A program made the translations under genes and the position numbers. A DNA stretch of 64,000 nt from Collinsella sp. WCA1-178-WT-3 (M1). Its GTDB lineage: Bacteria; Actinomycetota; Coriobacteriia; Coriobacteriales; Coriobacteriaceae. The notes beneath the pieces were generated by a model, which was given only the letters and a program-made list of their open reading frames with translations, was not told the DNA's origin and made no database searches. The stretch is taken from the NCBI RefSeq assembly GCF_009696325.1, contig NZ_VUME01000003.1, positions 168,787 to 232,786 of the forward strand, in the 5' to 3' direction. Within the stretch, counting starts at the first letter, position 1. Each line of letters opens with the position of its first letter. This document shows positions 57,310 to 64,000 of this stretch, piece after piece.

Positions 57310-57932
57310 AGACCGAGGGCCTCTTTGACATCCCCGTATACGGTCTCGCGAGCCTGGTCACCGTTGACCGACTTGAGCAGACCCTGGCCACGATAGTAAT
57401 CGACAAGCGGGCTCGTGGACTTCTCGTAGACGTCGAGACGGTTCTTGATGGTCTCGGGCTTATCGTCGTCGCGCTGATACATCTCGCCGCCGCATTTGGG
57501 GCAGGTAACATCGGCAGCAGTGCCGGTGTAACCGCAGGCGCGGCAGGTGCGACGCGAAGACAGACGATCGATGATGACCTCGGGGGCAACGTCGACCAGA
57601 AGGGCGCAGTCGATCTCGCGACCCATGGTGGAGAGCTCGGAATCGAGCGTCACAGCCTGGGCGGTGTTGCGCGGGAAGCCGTCGAGGATGAAGCCCTGCT
57701 GGGCGTCATCGGCGGCAAGGCGCTCCTTGACAAGGTCGATCACGAGCTGGTCGGGAACGAGCTCGCCAGCGTCCATGTACTTCTTAGCCTGAATACCAAG
57801 CTCGGTGCCACCCTTGACGGCAGCACGCAGCAGGTCGCCCGTGGAGATGTGGGCGACGCCAAACTCGGCGACGAGCTCCTGTGCAACGGTGCCCTTACCG
57901 GCACCCGGAGCTCCGAGCAATACGAGGTTCAT
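57306..57932 (-). CDS. adk: Adenylate kinase
   Basis: This 208-residue enzyme interconverts AMP, ADP and ATP. It has GAPGAGKGT (P-loop), STGDLLRAAV, DGFPRNTAQA and a LID domain with a zinc site (CRACG and CPKCGGEMYQRDDD). ATG 57932 follows GAGGAGG. The gene order secY-adk-map-infA is classical. Confidence 0.97.
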   Translation of the reverse strand: MNLVLLGAPGAGKGTVAQELVAEFGVAHISTGDLLRAAVKGGTELGIQAKKYMDAGELVPDQLVIDLVKERLAADDAQQGFILDGFPRNTAQAVTLDSELSTMGREIDCALLVDVAPEVIIDRLSSRRTCRACGYTGTAADVTCPKCGGEMYQRDDDKPETIKNRLDVYEKSTSPLVDYYRGQGLLKSVNGDQARETVYGDVKEALGL

Positions 57933-57950
57933 GAGCAATCCTCCTCTAGC

Positions 57951-59237
57951 CTATTTAAAGAATCCATCGTAATCATACATCTTGATCTGGCCTTCGAGCT
58001 TGTCGACCGTGTCGAGCACGACGCCGACCATGATGAGGATGGACGTGCCGCCAAATGCCTGGATCAGCTGATTGCCCGTGAAGGAGAAAATGATCGAAGG
58101 CACGATGGCGATGAGCGCCAAAAAGACAGCGCTGGGAAGCGTAATCTTGTTGAGCGCGTTCTTGATGTAGGCCGCGGTAGCCCTACCCGGACGAACGCCC
58201 GGAATAAAGCCGCCCTGCTTCTTAAGGTTGTCGGCCGTGTCATCGGGATTGAACACCATGGAGGTGTAGAAGTACGCGAAGAACACGATGAGGACAACGT
58301 TAAGCACCCAGTTGAGCCAACCGGTCGAAAGCGCAGAGGCAACTGCCTGAATCCAGCCGATGCCGGGGAAGAACACGGCAACCTGAGCCGGGAAGTACAG
58401 CAGCGCCGAAGCGAAGATGATCGGCACGACACCCGCGGTGTTGACCTTGATGGGCAGGTAGGTGGTCTGGCCACCCATCATGCGACGGCCCACGACGCGC
58501 TTAGCGTAGGAGACCGGAATGCGGCGCTGGCCGCGCTCAAGGAAAACGATCAGCGGGATAACCAGCAGGATGATGGCGCAGATGATCACCATAGTGATGA
58601 TGCCACCGCCATTGCCCTCGGTGCTGGAGAAGATCGCCTGCGGCAGACCGGCCATGATGTTCGCAAAGATGATCAGCGACATGCCATTGCCGATACCACG
58701 CTGGGTAATGAGCTCACCAATCCACATGATCAGCATGGCGCCCGCGGTGAGCGTGCCGACGATCATGAGGTCGAAGATGATCTCGGGAGCGGCGGCGCCA
58801 TTAAAGCTGATGCCGAAGCTCTTAAAGAGGAAGAGGTAGCCCACGGAGTTGAGGATTGCCAGAGCCAGGGTGAGGTAACGCGAATACTGTGTAATCTTGG
58901 TCTGACCGACCTCGCCCTCGCGGGCAAGCTCATGCAGGGAAGGCACAACGGCCTGGAGCATCTGGAGGATGATCGAGCTGGTGATGTAAGGCATGATGCC
59001 CAGCGAAAACACCGACACATAGCTCAACGCGCCGCCAGAGAAAAGATTCAGGAGGGCCATAGCACCTGCGGCGACCGAATTGTTATCGGTCGAGAAAAGG
59101 CCCAGCATCCCCTGGAAGGGAATGCCGGGCACAGGAACGTGCGCACCAATGCGGTACACGACGAGCATAGCTATGGTAAAAAGAATCTTTTCGCGCAGTT
59201 CTTTGATGCGGAAAGCATTCTTAAGACCATTTAGCAC
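57951..59237 (-). CDS. secY: Protein translocase subunit SecY
   Basis: This 428-residue channel protein has ten membrane helices, from [25 protein letters not shown] to the cytoplasmic tail. Cytoplasmic loops with [17 protein letters not shown] and [13 protein letters not shown] contact SecA and the ribosome. It overlaps rplO by 7 bases. It works with the SecA encoded at 33182. Confidence 0.98.
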   Translation of the reverse strand: MLNGLKNAFRIKELREKILFTIAMLVVYRIGAHVPVPGIPFQGMLGLFSTDNNSVAAGAMALLNLFSGGALSYVSVFSLGIMPYITSSIILQMLQAVVPSLHELAREGEVGQTKITQYSRYLTLALAILNSVGYLFLFKSFGISFNGAAAPEIIFDLMIVGTLTAGAMLIMWIGELITQRGIGNGMSLIIFANIMAGLPQAIFSSTEGNGGGIITMVIICAIILLVIPLIVFLERGQRRIPVSYAKRVVGRRMMGGQTTYLPIKVNTAGVVPIIFASALLYFPAQVAVFFPGIGWIQAVASALSTGWLNWVLNVVLIVFFAYFYTSMVFNPDDTADNLKKQGGFIPGVRPGRATAAYIKNALNKITLPSAVFLALIAIVPSIIFSFTGNQLIQAFGGTSILIMVGVVLDTVDKLEGQIKMYDYDGFFK

Positions 59238-59680
59238 GGCAGCTCGACCTTTCCGCCGGCGGCCTCGATCTTGGCCTGCGCAGAAGCGCTGACCTTGTCG
59301 ACCTTGACCGTGAACTTCTTGGTAAGCTCACCATTGCCGAGCACCTTGACGGGCTCGAACTCGCTCTTGGTGATGCGAGCGGCCTTAAGAGCGGCACCGT
59401 CGATCACAGCGCCATCCTCGAACTTACGCTCGAGACGCTCAACGTTAACAGCGGTGTACTCGATACGACGGGGGTTGCGGAAGCCCGGAAGCTTGGGCAG
59501 GCGCATAGCCAGCGGAGTCTGGCCACCCTCGAAGCCGGCACCCTTGGTGCCGCCAGAGCGAGAGCCCTGGCCCTTCTGGCCGCGGCCAGAAGTGGTGCCG
59601 TGACCCGAAGAATTGCCACGGCCAACGCGCTTGCGGTTCTTGGTGGAACCGGGCGCGGGAGTAAGATCGTGAAGCTGCAT
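59231..59680 (-). CDS. rplO: Ribosomal protein L15
   Basis: This 149-residue 50S protein starts with the Gly/Arg-rich arm [20 protein letters not shown] and has [19 protein letters not shown]. The C-terminus is shortened to KVELPC, overlapping secY. Confidence 0.97.
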   Translation of the reverse strand: MQLHDLTPAPGSTKNRKRVGRGNSSGHGTTSGRGQKGQGSRSGGTKGAGFEGGQTPLAMRLPKLPGFRNPRRIEYTAVNVERLERKFEDGAVIDGAALKAARITKSEFEPVKVLGNGELTKKFTVKVDKVSASAQAKIEAAGGKVELPC

Positions 59681-59683
59681 TTG

Positions 59684-59866
59684 CTACTCCTCTACAATCT
59701 CGACAAGGTGCTTGACCTTGAAGATCATGCCGCGGACGGACTCGTTGTCAGTAATCTCGCGAACCTCGCGGATCCTGTGGAGACCGAGGGCACGGACAGT
59801 ACGGACCTGGTCCTGCTTGCAACCGTTGGTGCTGCGGACCTGCTTGATCTTGATGGTGTCAGCCAT
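59684..59866 (-). CDS. rpmD: Ribosomal protein L30
   Basis: This 60-residue 50S protein (IKIKQVRSTNGCKQDQVRTV) lies between rpsE and rplO, the usual place, with 2-3 base gaps on both sides. Confidence 0.96.
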   Translation of the reverse strand: MADTIKIKQVRSTNGCKQDQVRTVRALGLHRIREVREITDNESVRGMIFKVKHLVEIVEE

Positions 59867-59868
59867 GC

Positions 59869-60393
59869 TTAGTTCTCCTTACCGACGAACATCTCGGAGA
59901 CCGTCAGGCCACGGCGAGCCGCGACGTCCTCAGGGCTGGAGAGCTCCTTGAGGCCCTCGACGGCAGCCTTGATGATGTTGAGGCCGTTGTCGGTACCGAG
60001 GGACTTGGACAGGACGTTCTTGATGCCAGCAAGCTCAAAGAGGGGACGCACAGCGCCGCCGGCGATAACGCCGGTACCCTCGACAGCGGGCTTGATGATG
60101 ATGCGGCCGGCACCAAAGTGGCCGATAACCTCGTGCGGAATGGTGCCCTCTTCGGTCACCGGCACGTGGAACATGTTCTTCTTGGCATCGAGAGACGCCT
60201 TGGAGATGGCCATGGGCACCTCAGCGGACTTGCCCATGCCAACGCCGACGTTGCCCTTGCCATCGCCAACGACGACGAGAGCGACGAGGCTCATGCGACG
60301 ACCGCCCTTGACGGTCTTCGACACGCGGTTGATGTAAACGACGCGCTCCTCGAACTCGGAGGCCTCGCGCTGCTGCTTCTGATTACGAGCCAT
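59869..60393 (-). CDS. rpsE: Ribosomal protein S5
   Basis: This 174-residue 30S protein acts in decoding accuracy. It has [43 protein letters not shown] and [19 protein letters not shown]. Confidence 0.97.
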   Translation of the reverse strand: MARNQKQQREASEFEERVVYINRVSKTVKGGRRMSLVALVVVGDGKGNVGVGMGKSAEVPMAISKASLDAKKNMFHVPVTEEGTIPHEVIGHFGAGRIIIKPAVEGTGVIAGGAVRPLFELAGIKNVLSKSLGTDNGLNIIKAAVEGLKELSSPEDVAARRGLTVSEMFVGKEN

Positions 60394-60407
60394 GTGCTAC
60401 ATACCTC

Positions 60408-60776
60408 CTAGAACTCGAGACCGGCGGCACGAGCACCGTCGGCGAGGGCCTTGACGCGGCCATGGTAGATACGGCCACCGCGATCGAAGGCGACCTTGGT
60501 GATGCCGGCCTCGATGGCACGCTTGCCAACGAGCTGACCGACCTTCTCCGCAGCCTCCTTGTTCGAGGTGTGGGTGCCCTTGAACTCGGCCTCGAGGGTC
60601 GAGGCAGAGACGAGCGTCAGGCTGGAGCCCTTGCTGTCGTCGATGATCTGGGCATAGATGTTGGCGTTAGTACGGGTCACGCGAAGACGCGGACGCTCGG
60701 CGGTACCCGAGATCTTGCCGCGAACACGACGCTGACGACGCTTGAGGCCTTCCAGCTTCGCCTTATGCTTGTTCAT
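60408..60776 (-). CDS. rplR: Ribosomal protein L18
   Basis: This 122-residue protein binds 5S rRNA. Conserved parts are [19 protein letters not shown] and [29 protein letters not shown]. Confidence 0.97.
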   Translation of the reverse strand: MNKHKAKLEGLKRRQRRVRGKISGTAERPRLRVTRTNANIYAQIIDDSKGSSLTLVSASTLEAEFKGTHTSNKEAAEKVGQLVGKRAIEAGITKVAFDRGGRIYHGRVKALADGARAAGLEF

Positions 60777-60851
60777 ACGTAAACTCCTAAAAAGGTTGAT
60801 CTTGCCAGCACCTAACGGGGTGCTGGTCTTATGCGAGTGAGTCGGTTACGA

Positions 60852-61388
60852 CTACTTGGCGGCCTTACCCAGCTTGCGGCGGATGTGCTCGCCAACGTAG
60901 TGGATACCCTTGCCCTTGTAAGGCTCGGGAGGACGATGGCCGCGGATCTCAGCGGCGATCTGACCGACCTGCTGCTTGTTGATACCCTTGACGTTCACGT
61001 GGGTGTTGTCGGGAACCTCGAAGGTGATACCCTCGGGAGCCTCGACGATCACGGGGTGCGAGAAGCCCAGGGAGAACTCGAGGTTCTTGCCCTTCTGCTG
61101 CACGCGGTAACCGACGCCGGCGAGCTCGAGCTTCTTCTCGAAGCCCTCGGAAACGCCAACAACCATGTTGTGGATGAGGGCGCGGGTGAGGCCGTGGCGG
61201 GCACGGGTCTCACGCTCGTCGTCGGGACGGGAAACGGTGAGGACGTTGTCCTCGATATTGATAGCGAGCTTCTCATAGACATCGAGCTCGAGCTGGCCCT
61301 TGGGGCCCTTGACGACAACGTTGTTGCCGTTGACTGCCACTTCGACTCCGGCGGGAATCTGGACAGGCTTATTACCGATACGAGACAC
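60852..61388 (-). CDS. rplF: Ribosomal protein L6
   Basis: This 178-residue 50S protein lies near the factor-binding site. It has [17 protein letters not shown] and the C-terminal motif [13 protein letters not shown]. Confidence 0.97.
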   Translation of the reverse strand: MSRIGNKPVQIPAGVEVAVNGNNVVVKGPKGQLELDVYEKLAINIEDNVLTVSRPDDERETRARHGLTRALIHNMVVGVSEGFEKKLELAGVGYRVQQKGKNLEFSLGFSHPVIVEAPEGITFEVPDNTHVNVKGINKQQVGQIAAEIRGHRPPEPYKGKGIHYVGEHIRRKLGKAAK

Positions 61389-61421
61389 GGTGATCTCCTT
61401 TCCTTCTACCTACCGAGCGAA

Positions 61422-61820
61422 TTACCAGACGTAAGCGATGATCTCGCCGCCGACGTTGTGCTTGCGAGCATCGCGGTCGGTCATGACGCCATGGCTGGTG
61501 GAAATAATGGCGGTACCAAGGCCACCGCGGACGCGGGGCATGTCGGCAACGCCGGTGTACTTACGCAGGCCCGGCTTGGAAATGCGGCGGATGCCGTTGA
61601 TGACCTTAGCCTTCTTGGGACCATACTTAAGCGTGATGTGCAGAGTCTTCTGGGGAACGGTGTCCTCGACATCGTAGCCCTCGATGTAGCCCTCCTCGTG
61701 CAGAACACGAGCGATCTCGACGAGCTTCTTGCTGCTCGGCATGGAGACCGTGGCCTTGTTCACAGAGTTAGCGTTACGAATGCGCGTAAGCATATCTGCG
61801 ATCGGGTCTGTAAGGTTCAT
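61422..61820 (-). CDS. rpsH: Ribosomal protein S8
   Basis: This 132-residue 16S rRNA binder has [14 protein letters not shown] and [21 protein letters not shown]. In other bacteria S8 also represses the spc operon by binding mRNA near rplE; that site was not identified here. Confidence 0.97.
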   Translation of the reverse strand: MNLTDPIADMLTRIRNANSVNKATVSMPSSKKLVEIARVLHEEGYIEGYDVEDTVPQKTLHITLKYGPKKAKVINGIRRISKPGLRKYTGVADMPRVRGGLGTAIISTSHGVMTDRDARKHNVGGEIIAYVW

Positions 61821-61939
61821 ACAGATTCTCCTTCGTTCTTGATGAACACGTGCTCTTGGTTCTTCGCCGCCCTTAACGGCAAAGCCTAACTAGCACGTTT
61901 TCCCTGTTCCAAACGGATGCTTGAAACGCTGGTAGTGAC

Positions 61940-62125
61940 TTACCAGCTGGCCTTCTTAACGCCGGGAAGCTCGCCCTTGAGTGCAAGCTCGCGGAAGCAG
62001 ACACGGCACAGGCCGAACTTGCGGTACACAGAGTGCGGACGGCCGCAGCGCTGGCAGCGCGTGTACTCACGAGTAGAGAACTTCTGCTTGCGATTGCACT
62101 TGACGATCATCGATGTCTTAGCCAC
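61940..62125 (-). CDS. rpsN: Ribosomal protein S14, zinc-binding type
   Basis: This 61-residue protein is the short type Z S14 with CQRCGRP and CRVCF zinc pairs ([20 protein letters not shown] start). This type is usual in actinomycetes and firmicutes. Confidence 0.97.
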   Translation of the reverse strand: MAKTSMIVKCNRKQKFSTREYTRCQRCGRPHSVYRKFGLCRVCFRELALKGELPGVKKASW

Positions 62126-62204
62126 TTATATCCTCCTCACATAGAGTATTGTTCGCCCCAAGCGCCGCCCCCTTGTGGGAACGGCGCTTATAGGGCAGGT
62201 GAAC

Positions 62205-62762
62205 CTATTTCTTGAACGGGAAACCAAAGGCGTCCAGAAGGGCCTTGGCCTCCTCATCGGTGTTGGCGGTGGTCACGAAAGTGATGTCCATACCACGCTG
62301 GTGATCGACGGAGTCAAAGTCGATCTCGGGGAAGATGAGCTGCTCGGTGACGCCCATGGAGAAGTTACCACGGCCGTCGAAGCTCTTGGCGGAGATGCCG
62401 CGGAAGTCGCGGATACGGGGGATAGCGACGGAGGTCAGACGATCGAAGAACTCCCACATACGGTCGCCACGCAGGGTAACCTTGCAGCCGATCGGCATAC
62501 CAGCGCGCAGGCGGAAGGTAGCGATGGACTTGCGGGCGCGGGTGATCATCGGCTGCTGGCCGGTGATGGCGCGCAGGTCGCGCACGGCACCGTCGATGGC
62601 CTTGGAATCGGTAGCGGCCTCGCCGACACCCATGTTCACGACGATCTTCTCAAACTTGGGGATCATCATGACGTTCTCGTACTGGAACTTGTCCTGAAGC
62701 TGCTGCTTGACCTCGTTGTTGTACTTGGCCTTCAGACGCGGCACATACTTCTCTTCTGCCAT
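62205..62762 (-). CDS. rplE: Ribosomal protein L5
   Basis: This 185-residue 5S rRNA-binding protein has [25 protein letters not shown] and [32 protein letters not shown]. The ATG follows AAGGAG. It is the first gene of the block here; rplN and rplX, normally just upstream, are not in the adjoining 1.2 kb. Confidence 0.97.
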   Translation of the reverse strand: MAEEKYVPRLKAKYNNEVKQQLQDKFQYENVMMIPKFEKIVVNMGVGEAATDSKAIDGAVRDLRAITGQQPMITRARKSIATFRLRAGMPIGCKVTLRGDRMWEFFDRLTSVAIPRIRDFRGISAKSFDGRGNFSMGVTEQLIFPEIDFDSVDHQRGMDITFVTTANTDEEAKALLDAFGFPFKK

Positions 62763-62899
62763 TATTCACTCCTTCTTGGGGTTTTAAGCACGGGGCGTGG
62801 CCACGGTGGGTTGTCCTCGTGCCTCCTGACTGCATCCGCGCCGCTCATGGCATTTCGCGGTTTGGACTCGACGCAGCAGGAGCCGACAAAACAATCGGT

Positions 62900-62928
62900 A
62901 CTATACGCGCATTGGGTGCGTATTTCCA
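62900..62928 (-). promoter_or_regulatory. Possible promoter for the rplE-led block
   Basis: On the minus strand TGGAAA (-35) and TATAGT (-10) are 17 bases apart, about 140 bases upstream of rplE. It could drive the ribosomal block now that its normal upstream genes are absent. This is inferred from sequence only. Confidence 0.45.
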
Positions 62929-62989
62929 GAAAAACATCGTCTGCCTGCACAACTCCACAACTCCCCCGCACAAATGGGTCCCAAAAAGC

Positions 62990-63055
62990 AGTTGCGGTGA
63001 AATAGGGACTGTTTGACAGCTTAACCGGCTTAAACAATCCGTATTTACCGCAACT
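62990..63055. repeat. AGTTGCGGTGAAATA palindrome
   Basis: Outer arms AGTTGCGGTGAAATA and TATTTACCGCAACT enclose GGGACTGTTT and AAACA words. It has the same outer arms as 19676-19749. The rest of the 62763-63068 gap between the permease remnant and rplE holds the possible promoter and no gene. Confidence 0.8.
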
Positions 63056-63068
63056 CATATATGGGGCG

Positions 63069-63716
63069 TTATTTTTGGCGAGGCAGGACCAGGTTGAGGA
63101 CGACGGCGACAAGTGCGGCGACGGCAATGGAGGATCCGCCAAAGACGGTGTCGACCCATGCGGGGAATCCAGCGCCGGCAAGCGCGCCGGTCCAATTGGT
63201 GACGCTGCCAAAATCGGCCGCGCCCTCCCCGCCTGCCATGGACGCCACGGCAACCGGGCACAGCGACAGGCCAATGACAAAGATGACGGTACCGAGCACC
63301 GGAGCTGGGAACAGAAAGCTCACGCGCTTAAACAAAAGACCAAAGAGCACGACGAGCGCGCCGCCGATAACTTGAGCGCCCAGCACGGCCTCAAAACCAA
63401 GCTCAAGACCGACCGCTTTAAGTGCCGGCACGAAGGTAAAGCTCGCGCCCATCACGATGGGCAGGCCCGAGCCGACGATGCCTTTTATAGGGAACTGTTG
63501 AAGAAAAATGTCGAGCGCCGAGAGGACCAGCGACGCCTGAATGACGGCGGCTTCCTCTTGAGGCGTGAAGCCGCAGACCGACGCGATGATGATAGCGGGC
63601 GTAACGATACCCGCGAATGCCGCCAGTACATGCTGCAGTGCATGGGGCAATACCTGCACAAACGAAACTTTTCCCGTACGCTCGAACAGGGCGTCCCCTG
63701 CTGCCGACTCTGCCAT
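63069..63716 (-). pseudogene. NCS2-type purine permease lacking its middle
   Basis: The 215-residue frame starts like a nucleobase:cation symporter 2 (QVLPHALQHVLAAFAGIVTPAIIIA; GSGLPIVMGASFTFVPALKAVG; FPAPVLGTVIFVIGLSLCPVAV). It reads DFGSVTNW, and then passes directly to what looks like the last helix of the family (SSIAVAALVAVVLNLVLP). Full NCS2 proteins have about 430-460 residues, so about half is missing by an in-frame deletion. ATG 63716 follows GGGAGG. It is probably non-functional, though a half-size product cannot be excluded. Confidence 0.65.
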
Positions 63717-63821
63717 TTGCGCCTCCCATACCCTAGGCAGCGGCCCTATGCCGCCCAACGGGCGGACATTATAGGGCATATGGCACAGGTAGCATTTTGA
63801 CCCGCATGCGGCAGAGGGCTG

Positions 63822-63840
63822 GGGTAGCTAATTTGGGACG
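63822..63840. repeat. Left half of a GGGTAGCTAA palindrome at the IS junction
   Basis: These 19 bases (GGGTAGCTAATTTGGGACG) are identical to 41233-41251, the left arm and loop of the intact palindrome. The right arm is missing and is replaced by TGTCTCTATAGTTTTGTCAA, which looks like an insertion-sequence end. Confidence 0.75.
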
Positions 63841-64000
63841 TGTCTCTATAGTTTTGTCAACCGCGTGCTTCGCGCCATTTCGGCATGACGCATCCGGGCG
63901 CCTGGCGCCCCCGCTCGGTTTCCTCTTCGGTTGATCCCGCCGCCCGCTAGGCCGCGTACGGGACGGCGTCGCGCATGATCGCGTATATGACCTTGAGCCT
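63841..64000 (-). mobile_element. End of a probable IS110-family insertion sequence
   Basis: The stretch holds a short transposase-like C-terminus (63947-64000) and about 106 bases of noncoding end with TTGACAAAACTATAGAGAC on the minus strand, a form common at IS110-type ends. No terminal inverted repeat can be tested, as the rest of the element is outside the window. Confidence 0.45.
63947..64000 (-). CDS. Transposase C-terminus (partial, IS110-like)
   Basis: Only 17 residues are in the window, RLKVIYAIMRDAVPYAA followed by TAG. The VIYAIMRD-x-x-PY ending resembles the C-terminus of IS110/IS116/IS902 transposases, which move DNA with a DEDD plus serine active site and a bridge RNA. So short a match leaves the family call tentative. 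Confidence 0.4.
   Translation of the reverse strand, partial: RLKVIYAIMRDAVPYAA

Noticed and set aside
62762..63280. Possible rplX (L24) upstream of rplE
   Set aside because: I translated the minus-strand frames here; none shows the KOW motif or any L24 sequence.

Overview
The window reads as chromosomal DNA of a GC-rich anaerobic actinomycete. The Coriobacteriia, and Collinsella in particular, fit best. This rests on protein character and codon bias, an rpsN of the zinc type, the Ala/Lys-rich tails on L31 and L17, a split transketolase and a rubredoxin/flavin reductase pair; it is inference from family knowledge, not a database match. Most genes lie on the minus strand and most of the content is housekeeping.

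Layout. 1-5.2 kb: 3'-truncated DEAD-box helicase, then a copper module (CsoR-type operator, copA, copZ, csoR). 5.3-10 kb: a zinc-ribbon membrane protein, an amidohydrolase, a PD-(D/E)xK (Vsr/DUF559-like) nuclease flanked on both sides by repeat arrays, and an unknown protein. 10.4-16.6 kb: gltBD glutamate synthase. 17-21.5 kb: Nramp metal transporter between two more arrays, short rubredoxin, flavin reductase, smpB, a TPR-like protein, tRNA-Glu and tRNA-Gln. 21.6-24 kb: a small accessory patch beside the tRNAs (gene remnant, palindromic repeats, ArsC/Spx-like protein, VanZ-like protein, serine recombinase). 24-38 kb: rnr, ftsEX with an unusual FtsE, split transketolase, YitT protein, secA-prfB, DMT exporter, rpmE. 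38.5-52.8 kb: ACT protein, citrate synthase, two HAD phosphatases, adenine deaminase, tyrS, U32 protein, class A PBP, argR, glycosyltransferase, truA. 52.9-62.8 kb: one long ribosomal block read right to left (rplE to rplQ, with secY, adk, map, infA and rpoA). It starts at rplE: the usual rplN-rplX partners are not upstream. 63-64 kb: an NCS2 permease lacking its middle, and the end of a probable IS110-type element inserted in an intergenic palindrome.

The most unusual content is intergenic. The first 19 kb holds five arrays, 19 units in all, of a 59-bp palindromic unit (an 18-nt arm near TGTCTCAATCTGTAACAG, a 23-nt centre with a central T-run, and the inverted arm). Units recur every 79-81 bp, so half-sites alternate orientation about every 40 bp. 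Two arrays flank the nuclease gene and carry near-identical 81-bp direct repeats; two others flank the Nramp gene. I do not recognise this family. A second set of palindromes built around a GGGAC core is scattered across the whole window, and one appears to be interrupted by the IS110-type element. Several genes (yitT-like, ade, a HAD gene) have terminator-like or SD-pairing hairpins directly in front of their start codons.
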